Below the pieces are notes generated by a model, which saw only the letters and a list, made by a program, of their open reading frames with translations, did no database searches and was not told the origin of the DNA. Shown here piece after piece: positions 33,904 through 43,885 of a stretch of DNA of 64,000 bases. Source of the stretch: Spiroplasma sp. (GTDB lineage Bacteria > Bacillota_I > Bacilli_A > Mycoplasmatales > VBWQ01); NCBI GenBank assembly GCA_031119525.1, contig JAVHXO010000001.1, positions 217,580 through 281,579 on the forward strand, in the 5' to 3' direction. The translations under genes were made by a program, and so were the position numbers. The stretch's first letter is position 1. Each line of letters begins with the position of its first letter.

Positions 33904-36012
33904 TTATTTAACAATCTCTAATTCAATTTTATCTTTTTCATTAATTTTTGCAATTCGAACATTGAAAACATCATTAACTTTAACAAATTCAGTTAAATTA
34001 ATATTTTTTTTATTAAAAAAATTAGCAAAATGAGAAATATGCAATAAACCATCAATCCCATTTTTTAAATTAATGAAAGCACCAAAATTTAAAACTTTAA
34101 CTACTTTACCTTGAAATTGATCACCAACAGATAATGGTTTTATTTCAATAATTTCTTCAATTAAAGATCAAGCACGATCAATTGCTGCTTGATCTTGATG
34201 ATAAATTAAAATTCGACCATCATCTTCAATATCAATTTTAACATTACTAGCTTCACTAATAATTTTATTAATCACCTTGCCCCCTGAACCAATAATGTCA
34301 CGAATTTTTTCAACTGGTACTTGTTTTTGTAAAATTTTGGGAGCATTTGGTGCTAAATTAGGTTTTGGTTTGGCAATTACTTGATTCATATTTGCTAATA
34401 CTTGCAATCTAGCATCTTTTGCTTGATTTAAAGCAGCAGTTAAAATACTAAAATCAAGTCCTTGAATTTTAATATCCATTTGTAAAGCACAAACACCTTT
34501 TGTTGTCCCAGCAACTTTAAAATCCATATCACCTAAATGATCTTCTAAACCTTGAATATCAGTTAAAATCGCATGATGATTTTTATCTTTAATTAATCCC
34601 ATGGCAATCCCAGCAATGGCTGATTTAATTGGTACACCAGCAGCCATTAAAGCAAGGCTAGAAGCACAAATTGCTGCTTGTGATGTTGAACCATTTGATG
34701 CTAAAACTTCAGACACAATTCGAATTGTATAAGGAAATTCTAACTCACTAGGAATAATTTGTAATAATGCTTTTTCTCCTAAAGCACCATGACCAATTTC
34801 TCTTCGACCAGGTTTACCAATTCGCCCAGTTTCACCAACTGAAAATGGTGGAAAATTATAATGATGCATAAAACGCTTATAATCATCTTTACCCAAATCA
34901 TCAATAATTTGTTGTTCATGTAAAGCACCCAAAGTTACAATTGATAAAACTTGTGTTTCACCACGATTAAACATCGCACTGCCATGAACAATTGGCAGTA
35001 AATCAATCTTGCTTGATAATGGCCGAATTTCTGTTAAATTGCGACCATCAATTCGCTTATTAGTATTTAAAATCATTGTCCGCATTTCTGTCTTCAATAA
35101 ACTTTGTAAACCTTCAATAATAAATTGAACCATCTTTTCTTCTGTTAAATCTAAACTTTCATTAAGATTTTGACTAAAAAATTGATTTTTTGCTTGTTCG
35201 ACAATAACTTCAAATTGTTGATTACGATTATTTTTTTCAAGGATGGTTGTTAATTGTTGAATTTCTGGTTGATATTGCACTAAAAAATCTTTAATCAGAT
35301 CTGGAATAATAACTAAAGGTAAATCAAGATCGGGCTTTTTAAATTTTTTAACCAATTCTGTTTGAATGGTAATTAATTTTTTAATTTCTTGATGCGCCAA
35401 AGCAACAGCATCCAATAATTCAGCTTCTGAAATTTCTAAAGCTTGTGCTTCGATCATATTAATTGCATCATCAGTACCACCAACAATTAATTCTAATTGC
35501 GAATTATTTAATTGCTCTTTAGTAGGATTAATAACTCATTGATTATCAAGTCGCCCAACAATCACACTCGCTGTTGGTCCTTGAAATGGTAAACCACTCA
35601 AAACTAAAGCTAAACTAGTAGCAAAGGCACAAACAAAACGAACATCATGATTTTCACTCAATGCTAAAACATTATTAACTACTTGAACATCATAATAAAA
35701 TCCTTTTGGAAATAATGGACGAATTGAACGATCAATTAATCTCGCACATAAAGTTGCGTACTCGCCAGGAAATCCCTCACGTTTTAAAAAACCACCAGGA
35801 ATTTTACCAATTGAATATAGTTTTTCTTGAAAAACTACCGTTAATGGAAAAAAATCATAAGAACTAGGTTTATTATTATAATTAACTGTTGTTAAAACAA
35901 CTGTATCACCATATCTAATTGTGACAGATTGCGCTGATAAATTTGCCATTGTTCCTAATTCAATTACTAATTTTTGATTAGCAAAAGAAAAATTAAAAAT
36001 ATTTTCTGACAT
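33904..36012 (-). CDS. pnp: Polynucleotide phosphorylase
   Basis: PNPase degrades RNA 3' to 5' with phosphate. The 702-residue protein has two RNase PH domains (first about 1-210, with FFPLTVVFQEKLYSIGKIPGGF and EGFPGE; second about 300-540, with RVSEVLASNGSTSQAAICAS), then a KH domain (KIRDIIGSGGKVINKI) and an S1 domain (GDQFQGKVVKVLNFGAFINL). The catalytic aspartates of the second domain are present in DIQGLEDHLGDMDFKVAG. Two TGA codons encode Trp. It precedes the RNase J paralogue by 68 bases, suggesting a joint decay module. Confidence 0.97.
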
Positions 36013-36115
36013 TATAATTATTTTCGCTCCTTAAAATTTAAAAAATACTCTATATTGAATTATAACATAAACAAAAACTGGTAAAATTAGAAAAAAAGAA
36101 TAACAGGTGAAAATA

Positions 36116-36424
36116 ATGGCGAAAAACAAAAATGATTATCAAATTGATAACAAAGAATTTGACAAAATCAAAAATAAAGCTCTAATAATTGATGTTCGAG
36201 ACCAAGAAGAATTTCAATTATTAAAGAAAATCCCTCATTCAATTAATGTTCCTTACCGACAATTAATTGCTCATCCAGAAAAATTTATTACAACGAAAGA
36301 AGAAATTGTTGTGACAATTTGTAATGCTGGCCATCGTTCAACTGCTGCTGCCCAATCTCTGCGAGAACAAGGTTATCAAAATGCTTTTGTTTTAATAACT
36401 GGGATTTATGGTTATTATCGTTAA
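36116..36424 (+). CDS. Rhodanese-domain sulfurtransferase
   Basis: This 102-residue single-domain rhodanese has the active-site loop TICNAGHRSTAAAQ, with the catalytic cysteine, and the family motif LIIDVRDQEEFQLLKKIPHSINVPY. It would carry persulfide sulfur; the acceptor is unknown. The ATG at 36116 has AGGTGA five bases upstream, better than the GTG at 36107. It is divergent from pnp. Confidence 0.92.
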   Translation: MAKNKNDYQIDNKEFDKIKNKALIIDVRDQEEFQLLKKIPHSINVPYRQLIAHPEKFITTKEEIVVTICNAGHRSTAAAQSLREQGYQNAFVLITGIYGYYR

Positions 36425-36532
36425 TAAATTATCCTGTTAATTATTCAATATTTTCTATTTCATAGTAAAAGATGATAATAAAAAATTATACCAAAACTTT
36501 AATCTAATATCAATTTTGAATTCAAAAGCAAC

Positions 36533-36561
36533 AAAAAAAAGATCATTTTGATCTTTTTTTT
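36533..36561. terminator. Bidirectional terminator
   Basis: AAAAAAAAGATC pairs with GATCTTTTTTTT around a four-to-five-base loop, lying between the convergent rhodanese and EIIB-like genes. Confidence 0.9.
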
Positions 36562-36564
36562 ACC

Positions 36565-36993
36565 TTAAACAATTTCACTACTTTTAATTGTAGTAAGACT
36601 AACATTATGTAAATTAATCATATCATTAACCATGATGCTAACTTTATTAGCATAATCGCCTAAAACAATGGTAATATTATCACTTTGAACAACAATTCCA
36701 GTATTATTAATTTTCTTTAAACGATTAAAATTAACTTTTTCATAACTCAAAATCTCAATTTTAATTTTAGTGTCAACCACTGAAGTATTAGCAATATTAT
36801 CAATTCCGCCTAAAGCACTAATAAATTTATCTAACTTGAAAGGAATTTTTATTTTTTTAGTTATCGTTTTTTTATTAACAAAACCTTCAGTACGCAATTT
36901 TTTAGCACGTAAAATATTTCAAATTCAAAGAAAAATACTAATCAATGCAAAAACTAAAGCACTTGCTAATAAAATAATTTGTCAAATCGGCAC
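36565..36993 (-). CDS. Membrane-anchored PTS EIIB-like protein without the phosphocysteine
   Basis: A single N-terminal helix (about residues 4-28) is followed by a glucose-type PTS EIIB fold: KFISALGGIDNIANTS, KIKIEILSYEKVN, RLKKINNTGIVV and ITIVLGDYANKV. In active EIIB the segment after NI carries the phosphorylated cysteine (CxTRLR); here it reads VVDTKIK, so the cysteine is replaced by Val. It has no EIIC partner nearby. The GTG at 36993 follows AAGGTG; a second GTG at 37002 is possible. It lies 21 bases after nadK. Confidence 0.75.
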
Positions 36994-37014
36994 AATTTTC
37001 ACCTTTTCTTTAAT

Positions 37015-37860
37015 CTAAGATTTAATAAAATATTTATTAAGTTTCATAGTTAAAGTTTCAAGACTATTTTTATAAGAAAAAACTTTTAATGTTTGAGTTG
37101 AAAGTTTAATCTTAATTTCTTTAACTAGTTTATCATAAAAATTAAAAGTATCAACCACTATTTGTGTATTTATCGTCTTTTCATTAGTTTTCTTATCTGT
37201 ACTAACTTGTGTTTGATGAATGTTTTTAATTTTTAAAGTAATAATTTGATTTTGATCGAAAACAATCGGACTATTAATCGTTCGATAGCCACTATTATTA
37301 ACAGGAAATAATTCTTGATACTGCATTAATTTTTCTGCAGCAAAAATAATTGCCCCACCCGCTGTTTTCATTAAACCAGTGGCACCAGTTTTAGTTGCAA
37401 TAATAATCCCACTACCACGAAAAAATTCTAAAAATTGATCATTAATATAAACATCACAACTTAAAGTTTGACTTAAATTAACCAAACGAAATTCATTAAT
37501 GCCATAAATAACTTTCTCATTAATGCTAACCTCAAGTAAATCAAGTTGATTAATAATTAAATTTTTATCATTGTTAGCTAATGAATCAATAACTTGATCA
37601 AATTGATCAACCAAAAAGTTGTGATAAAAACCAACATTACCTTGATTAAAAGTCACAAACTTAATTTTATCTAATTGTTGATTATATTTATTGACAGCCT
37701 TCAAAAAAGTGCCATCACCGCCAATAACAAAAACAATATCAGGACGCAAAGAATTTTCTTTAACTTTTCTTTGTTGTAATTTTTCTTTTAAAAGTAAAGC
37801 AAATTTCTTTGGTTCTTGATAATCATTTGTGATAATAGCAAATTGATATTTTTTGTTCAT
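37015..37860 (-). CDS. nadK: NAD kinase
   Basis: NadK makes NADP from NAD and ATP. The 281-residue protein has the GGDGT motif in VFVIGGDGTFLKAVNKY (about residues 45-61) and the second glycine-rich motif TGATGLMKTAGGAII, where most family members have TGSTAYxxSAGG. GINEFRLV contains the conserved NE pair. The C-terminal tail is longer than usual and lysine-rich. Confidence 0.92.
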   Translation of the reverse strand: MNKKYQFAIITNDYQEPKKFALLLKEKLQQRKVKENSLRPDIVFVIGGDGTFLKAVNKYNQQLDKIKFVTFNQGNVGFYHNFLVDQFDQVIDSLANNDKNLIINQLDLLEVSINEKVIYGINEFRLVNLSQTLSCDVYINDQFLEFFRGSGIIIATKTGATGLMKTAGGAIIFAAEKLMQYQELFPVNNSGYRTINSPIVFDQNQIITLKIKNIHQTQVSTDKKTNEKTINTQIVVDTFNFYDKLVKEIKIKLSTQTLKVFSYKNSLETLTMKLNKYFIKS

Positions 37861-37898
37861 TGTAAAACCCTACTTTATTTTAATATAAATTAATTATA

Positions 37899-38294
37899 TT
37901 AAAATATTTTACAATAATCATCTAATTCATTTTCTAAATTGTCACGTAAAAAAATTTCAATCTCATCTTCATTATATCCAATTTGAATCCGTTTCTTATT
38001 TTCTTGTAAAATTATTGGTCGTTTTAACACTGTTGGTGAAGTTTTAATTAAATTATAAATCTGTTCCATTCTTAAATTCTCAATATTTATTGCATGAGTT
38101 TTAATAAATTTTGCACGATTAGAAACAATATCATTAATACCATTGGGAACAAATTGTAATAATGATTTAATTTCACTTTCAGTTAACGGATTTTGAATAA
38201 TATTTCTTTTAACATAAGGTATCTTATGCTTATCAAAAAATTGAATTACTTTTTTTGACGATAAACAACTTGGAGAAACATAAATTTTTATCAT
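37899..38294 (-). CDS. spx: Spx/ArsC-family regulator with a CxxS motif
   Basis: Spx binds RNA polymerase alpha subunit and redirects transcription under disulfide stress. The 131-residue thioredoxin-like protein shows MIKIYVSPSCLSSKK, FDKHKIPYVKRNI, and the PTVLKRPIIL cis-proline region. The redox motif is CLSS, so the second cysteine of the usual CxxC switch is missing; many other Spx proteins are also CxxS. It is likely monocistronic; AGGGGTG lies upstream. Confidence 0.85.
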   Translation of the reverse strand: MIKIYVSPSCLSSKKVIQFFDKHKIPYVKRNIIQNPLTESEIKSLLQFVPNGINDIVSNRAKFIKTHAINIENLRMEQIYNLIKTSPTVLKRPIILQENKKRIQIGYNEDEIEIFLRDNLENELDDYCKIF

Positions 38295-38575
38295 ACTCTT
38301 TCAACACCCCTAATTTTGAAATAAAAACTTATTATTTATTAAAATATTAGTAAAATATTTCCAATCTTAACCTCCTTCACTTAATTTTTATCTTATCTTA
38401 CCTACTCTATTAAGATATAAAAAATTATATAATAGTTTTTAATTTTGTAGGTTTTTATGATTTTTTTGGTAAAAAACACAATAAATTTTTTTCAAAAATA
38501 ATCAGAGAAAAATTACCGAATTTGTTAATAAATAAGTTAAAATTATTTATAGAAAATAATAGGAGTTCAAATTAA

Positions 38576-39589
38576 ATGAAAAAACGTGTACTTTCTGGTA
38601 TTACTAGCACAGGAAAATTAACATTAGGTAATTATTTAGGAGCTATTAATAATTTTATTAAATTACAAGATGAACATGAATTATTTATTTTTATTGCTAA
38701 TTTACATGCCATTACAATTCCAGCAACAAAGCAAGCACTGCAAGAAAATACTTTAGAAATTGCTGCTTGATATTTTGCGTGTGGCATTAACCCAAAAGTG
38801 ACTAATGTTTTTGTTCAATCTGATGTTCTTGAACATACCCAATTAAGTTATATTTTAACGTGTCATAGTTATCTTGGTGAATTAGAACGAATGACTCAAT
38901 TTAAAGATAAAAGCCTAAAAGTTAAATCATCAAATAAAACAATTAGTATTCCAACCGGATTACTAACTTATCCAACGTTAATGGCAGCAGATATTTTGTT
39001 ATATGACCCAGACTTTGTTCCAGTAGGCAAAGATCAAACCCAACATTTAGAACTAACTCGAACACTAGCATTAAGAATGAATAGTAAATATCAAACACAA
39101 ATTTTTAAAAAAATCCCTACGCCCTATCAAAACGAATTTACAAGTAAAATTATGGCTTTGCAAGAACCAACAAAAAAAATGTCAAAGTCAGATAATAATC
39201 TTAAAAATGTTATTTTTTTATCAGACAATTTAGCAACAATTACTGAAAAAATTAATAAAGCAGTTACTGATTCAGAAAATATTATTAAATATCACCCAGA
39301 AAAAAAACCAGGTGTTAGCAATTTATTAGTAATTTATTGTAGTTTAACTAATAAAACAATTGCCCAAGCAGAAAAACATTTTTTAAAACAAAATTATAGT
39401 GTCTTAAAAAAGGAAGTAATTAAAGCCATTGGGAATTTATTAATACCTATTCAAAAAAAGTATCAAGAATATATTAATGATAAAATAATCTTATTAAAAT
39501 CATTAGAGCTTGGTGCTAATAACGCCAGAAAAATTGCTGCAAAAACCCTTAAAGAAGTGCAAACAGCAATTGGAGTTGATTATCATTAA
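38576..39589 (+). CDS. trpS: Tryptophanyl-tRNA synthetase
   Basis: TrpS charges tRNA-Trp, which here must also serve the many UGA codons through a second tRNA-Trp. The 337-residue class I enzyme has SGITSTGKLTLGNYLGA, with TLGN as the HIGH motif, YPTLMAADILLYDPDFVPVGKDQTQHLE, and KKMSKSDNN as KMSKS. Its own TGA codon (residue 65) encodes Trp. RBS is ATAGGAG. The 280-base gap upstream shows no T-box or other leader that I can recognise. Confidence 0.97.
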
Positions 39590-39621
39590 TCTTATTAACT
39601 TTTTAATTGAGAGGAACAATT

Positions 39622-40485
39622 ATGAATAAACTTTATCAGACAAGTAAAGGACAAAAACGACTAATCTTAATTGATTTAGATGGCACAACATTAAGAGATA
39701 ATGGCAAAGAAATGCATCCAGTTACTGTGAAGGCATTAAAAAAAGCAACAGCAGCAGGGCATATTGTTTGTATCGTTACTGGGCGACCTCATCGTGGGTC
39801 ATTAAAATTTTATAAAGAATTGGGTTTAAAAACATTATTATGTAATTTTAATGGCGCTCATATTCATGATCCAGAAATTCAAAAGTTTAAACGACTAATT
39901 TTTCCAATCTCTGAATCAATCATCCAAGCAATCCTTAAAGAAGACTACCTTTATAAAAATATTAATAATGCCATTATTGAATACTATAACAAAGCAATTT
40001 GTTTAAAACATGATGAATTTTTTGAAACTTACTTCCATTTAGATTCAATTGCTAATGATACCTTCACAATCTCACAATGAATTCGCGATTGAAAAGGTAA
40101 TGCTAATGCCATCTTAATTGAATTTAAGAAAAACACTAATTTAGATCAAATTTTACGTGATTTAGAAAAATATTCTAATGCAATTAAAGTTACAACATGA
40201 AGACCAATTAAAAAGAATACTTTAATTTTTGATATCTCAAGTCGTTTTATTGATAAAGGTATGACAGCAAAAATTTTAGCTCAATATTATAATGTTGATA
40301 TTCGTGATGTTATTGCTTATGGCGATGAAGTTAATGACAAAGAAATGTTAATGACGGTTGGTTATGGGGTTGCAATGAAGAATGCTAACCCAGTTATTAA
40401 AGGCGTTGCCAGTGATATCACAACAAAAACTAATGATGAGGGTGGGGTTGGTTACCATCTGATGGAGTTATTGGATTTGAAGTAA
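39622..40485 (+). CDS. HAD-superfamily hydrolase (Cof type)
   Basis: This 287-residue phosphatase has motif I LILIDLDGTTL (about residues 15-25), motif II IVTGRPHRG, a C2 cap, the motif III lysine region FIDKGMTAKIL, and motif IV AYGDEVNDKEML. Cof-type enzymes act on sugar phosphates or flavin nucleotides; the substrate is unknown. The ATG at 39622 follows GAGAGGA and is preferred over the in-frame TTG at 39607. It lies 32 bases after trpS. Confidence 0.92.
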
Positions 40486-40498
40486 TAAATTAACATTA

Positions 40499-40535
40499 AA
40501 AATCAGTAAATTTTATTTAAAATTTACTGATTTTT
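40499..40535. terminator. Bidirectional terminator overlapping the end of the 40524-40910 gene
   Basis: AAAATCAGTAAATTTT pairs with AAAATTTACTGATTTT, with T runs on both strands. The stop codon of the minus-strand gene lies inside the stem. Confidence 0.9.
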
Positions 40536-40910
40536 TTTATCATACTGATATAAAAGAGCATAAAAAATCCCATCATACATTTTGCCATATAATCTTTGAA
40601 CTTTCCCAACTCGTAAATATTCATATTTTTTAACTTTTTTCACCAATTTATTATTATGCTTTTCATAAATATAATTAATAAATTCTTGAGTTAATTGATT
40701 TGGCAAATTGGTATTTGCTACTTCAATCGTACTAAACCCAGTTTGTTGCTTAGTTCCTTGCATCATTTGACCGATACTTTGAATAGAAATTTCTTTTAAA
40801 TGATTAATAAATTCATCACTAACTTTTTTGCTTTTAATAATAAATCTAAATTGAAATAACAAATGATGATCCAACTGTGTTTTCTTATCATTATCAAGAA
40901 ATTTAGTCAT
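40524..40910 (-). CDS. Unknown 128-residue protein paired with a Panacea-domain gene (toxin candidate)
   Basis: I do not recognise this protein. It is hydrophilic, with no signal or membrane helix, predicted helices in the N-terminal half (DEFINHLKEISIQSIGQMM) and a basic C-terminal segment (KLVKKVKKYEYLRVGKVQRLY). It starts 18 bases after a Panacea-domain gene on the same strand. In Panacea-type systems the neighbour is usually a toxin, so this is a toxin candidate by position only. Confidence 0.7.
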   Translation of the reverse strand: MTKFLDNDKKTQLDHHLLFQFRFIIKSKKVSDEFINHLKEISIQSIGQMMQGTKQQTGFSTIEVANTNLPNQLTQEFINYIYEKHNNKLVKKVKKYEYLRVGKVQRLYGKMYDGIFYALLYQYDKKNQ

Positions 40911-40928
40911 TATTAATCAACATACCTT

Positions 40929-41420
40929 TTAATTATTAATATTATGAAAAAAATTAATCATATCTTGTTTTGTTATTTCTTCATTTTTTGCTACTTCTTT
41001 TCACGGACCGTAAATATGTGATAAACTTACTAATTCAAATGAACTAAATTTATTAAATTTGATAAAACTTTCTTCCAAAAAATCTAACTGCTTTTCATTT
41101 AAAGAATTTATTACATTTTTATAATTGCCACTTTTCTTGAATTCATCGAAAAATATCGGTTTTCGTTCAAATTTTTTTAATCCTTGATAAAGTGAAGGAA
41201 TAACTGGGCCATAATCTCAAGCTTCAAAATTTTGAGAAAATAACTTTGTATTAAATTTAACTAAAAAACTTGCTTCAATAAAATAAAGTAATTTTTGAAT
41301 TTTTAAATTGCTTAATCCTTCTCAATCTTGGGGTAAAATATTAATTCTTTCTTGAATATTTTCATTAGTTTTTAATAAAAATGCAACAAAATCATTTAAG
41401 TTTAAACTTTTATTTTCCAT
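40929..41420 (-). CDS. Panacea-domain (DUF4065) protein, probable antitoxin
   Basis: The 163-residue protein contains the Panacea/SocA-like signature: LKIQKLLYFIEASFLVKF (about residues 40-57), LFSQNFEAWDYGPVIPSLY (about 62-80) and a later KFSSFELVSLSHIYGPWKE. Panacea is known as a versatile antitoxin domain that neutralises many unrelated toxins. Several TGA codons encode Trp, so the gene is invisible under the standard code. The ATG at 41420 follows AAGGAG. It is first in a two-gene operon with the gene at 40524-40910. Confidence 0.82.
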
Positions 41421-41533
41421 AATGCTGCTCCTTATTTTTTAATTTATTAGGTACATTAAGTATATAATAATTAAAATTTAATAAATAATTAATATACATA
41501 GAATAAATAAAAATTATTACTATTTACTAAAAA

Positions 41534-41589
41534 AGGTGGGAAACATCGAATGTTCTTACCACTTTGGAAACTTAATTCTATGGCCACCT
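41534..41589 (-). ncRNA. Candidate structured RNA or attenuator upstream of the Panacea operon
   Basis: On the minus strand AGGTGG (41589-41584) pairs with CCACCT (41539-41534), followed by TTTTT. An inner hairpin GTGG..AACAT-TCG-ATGTT..CCAC competes for the same CCAC, the layout of an attenuator. 23 of 56 bases are G/C, well above the local level. It starts 73 bases after the corC-family gene ends and 113 bases before the Panacea start. It may simply terminate the upstream gene. The opening GGTGGCCATAG matches the start of 5S rRNA, but the rest does not. Confidence 0.5.
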
Positions 41590-41661
41590 ACAGATTTAAT
41601 TTTATGATAAAAATCAAACAAAAACTAGTCAAAATTATAAAAAGTGAAATTAAAAATTATT

Positions 41662-42960
41662 TTAATCTCACTCATTCTTTAATTTCTTATTAGTTAAAAT
41701 TTCAACTTTGAAGATAATAATTTGACCCTTCTTCTTTAATTTTTTAATTTTATCAACTTGAAAGGTAAAATGACGATATTTAATTAACGGACTATTTTTC
41801 TTAAGAGTTTTAGTTTTATTTTTTGTTCGCAAACGATATCATTCTTCAACTGTCATACTTTGTTTTAAAGCAGGCGGAGTTGATTTTAAATAACGTTTAA
41901 ATAAAACATCAACATTAGTTCGACCATCAACTAAAAATTTGTAAGTGCCAACTTCTTGTACTAAACCAATTTTATCAGTTTCGTCATAAATTTCACCAAC
42001 TAATTCTTCCAAGATATCTTCTAAAGTAACAATACCATTAAAGTCTTTTTTCTCTTTATTAATACAAACAATGGCAATGTGAGTTCGTTCAGCTTGTAAG
42101 ATCTCTAGTGCTTGATTTAATTTCATTCTTTTTGATAAGAAAATTGGTTCACTAATTAAAGCACTCAAATCAGGTTTTTGATTTTGCAGCATTTCAGCAA
42201 TATAATCTTTGATATTTAAAATTCCAATTACTTCTTCTGTTTTGCTATCTAAAACTGGAATTCGACTATATTTTTCTTTTAAATAAATATCTTTAATAAC
42301 ACTGGCTGGCGTATCATGATAAATATAACGAATTCTTTGTTTTGGTTGCATTGCTTGATAAACTGTTTTTTCATCAAACTTAATTGCTGATTCAATTAAA
42401 TCCCGTTCACCTTTTTCTAAAACTCCCTCTCTTTCAATAATTGAAACTAACTCAATCAATTCTTGCTCTGAGCTTGTTGGTGCTTTACTTTTAACTTGTA
42501 ATAATTTAAAAATCATTGTTAATGGATAAAATAAAATAATCAGCACATAAAGTGGATAAGCAAGATTTAAAGCAATTTTTTCTGGATAAAGTTTGGCAAT
42601 ACTTTTTGGTAAAATCTCACCAAAAATTAAAACAAGAAGTGTTGAAACAAGGGTGGCAATAATTGGCGCAATATTACCTAATTGAAACCCATTAACAAAT
42701 AACATCGTACTTAAAGTACCAATTACTAAGTTAACAACGGTATTAAAAATTAAAATTGTTGTTAAAGTTGAATTATAGTTTTTAACTAACTTAAAAACCA
42801 TTCTTGCACGTTTTTTTTTCTTATTATTTTTTACTTTAGCTAATGATTTAATTCGCACAAAATTTAACGATGTAATAGCAGTTTCCGATGCTGAAGAAAA
42901 ACCACTACAAACCGTTAATAAAAGAATAATTATTATATAAATATACCAACTGGCTTCCAT
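41662..42960 (-). CDS. CNNM/CorC (HlyC) family membrane protein with CBS domains
   Basis: The 432-residue protein has the DUF21/CNNM membrane domain (about residues 1-170, with SASETAITSLNFVRI and FGEILPKSIAKLYP), a CBS pair (about 195-330, with MQPKQRIRYIYHD, YSRIPVLD and GIVTLEDILEELVGEIYDE) and a C-terminal CorC_HlyC domain. Relatives act in magnesium or cobalt efflux; calling them hemolysins is historical. The true stop is at 41662 after a TGA=Trp codon in the tail, which is lysine-rich. Confidence 0.92.
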
Positions 42961-43183
42961 AATTCTTTAAAATTGTACTTCCTTTATTTTGTAATATTTT
43001 GTTAATTAATTATACCATAAACAACAATAAAATTACTATGCTGTCACCTTAATAAAAAATAATATAAAAGAAATATTCAAAAAGTTTAAAAGCATTATAT
43101 AATTAATAATGTTATATTAGATATACATTAAACCCTTTGTTTTTTAACAAAATTTAAACTAATTATTAAAGGCGTGTGTGAAT

Positions 43184-43837
43184 ATGAGAAAATTAATGAA
43201 ATTAATGACAATTACTACAGTAGCATCTGTTTCTGCAGTTCAAGTACTTGCTTGTAGTAATGATTCACAATATGAAAATTTTATTAATGACATTAATGAT
43301 AGTGAAAAAAATAATACTGCTTTTTTTGGTTTTTTAGGTTCAGCCGATAGCCAAGAATCAATTGCTTTGTATGATATTTTTTCTTATTTAAATCAATCAA
43401 TTAATAATCAAAAAAGTCTGTGACAAAATTGAATTACTGAACAAGATGCAACAATTAAAAATGCTGGTTTAACTAACATTTATCTTAAAGCTTACCAAGG
43501 ACCACCTCATGATCCTAAACCTAGTGATCCAATTGATTCATTTTGAAATGATAAAAACATATCATGACAAAAAAATATTTTTAACTGAGTTTATGGTAAT
43601 ACAAAAGGTAATTCAAACTACCATACTCCCCAAGGAGTATCAGAAGTTACAGAAATTGAAGTAAAAAAAGATGATAAAGATAATGATATGTTCAAAAATC
43701 TACCAATTGTTTTTATCATTAAAAAAGGCCAACTAATAACGGCTGGCCAAAATTGAATTTCAACTGAAAGTAACCGACCTCAAAAAATAGAAGCAGTTAA
43801 AACTTTTGTTTTAACTAATTTATTCCTACCAAGTTAA
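43184..43837 (+). CDS. Lipoprotein with thioredoxin-like features but no CxxC
   Basis: The 217-residue protein has a lipoprotein signal ending in VQVLAC, with Cys at residue 21. The mature part begins NDSQYENF and includes TAFFGFLGSADSQESIALYD and NLPIVFIIKKGQLITAG. The last segment resembles the cis-proline strand and turn of thioredoxins, and the first lies where a CxxC would be, so this may be a redox-dead thioredoxin fold. That reading is an inference. The ATG at 43184 is preferred to the GTG at 43178. Confidence 0.8.
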
Positions 43838-43848
43838 TACTAATAATT

Positions 43849-43872
43849 AAAAATACCCGTATGGGTATTTTT
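43849..43872. terminator. Bidirectional terminator
   Basis: AAAAATACCC pairs with GGGTATTTTT around GTAT, lying between the convergent lipoprotein and TauE/SafE genes. Confidence 0.92.
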
Positions 43873-43885
43873 AATTATTCCTAAC

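Noticed and set aside
38295..38575. T-box or other leader RNA before trpS
   Set aside because: No T-box sequence or stable GC-containing hairpin could be found; the region is plain AT-rich DNA with possible promoters.
41534..41589. Possible 5S rRNA fragment on the minus strand
   Set aside because: Only the first 11 bases match 5S rRNA; the length is half and the conserved GAACAC region is missing.
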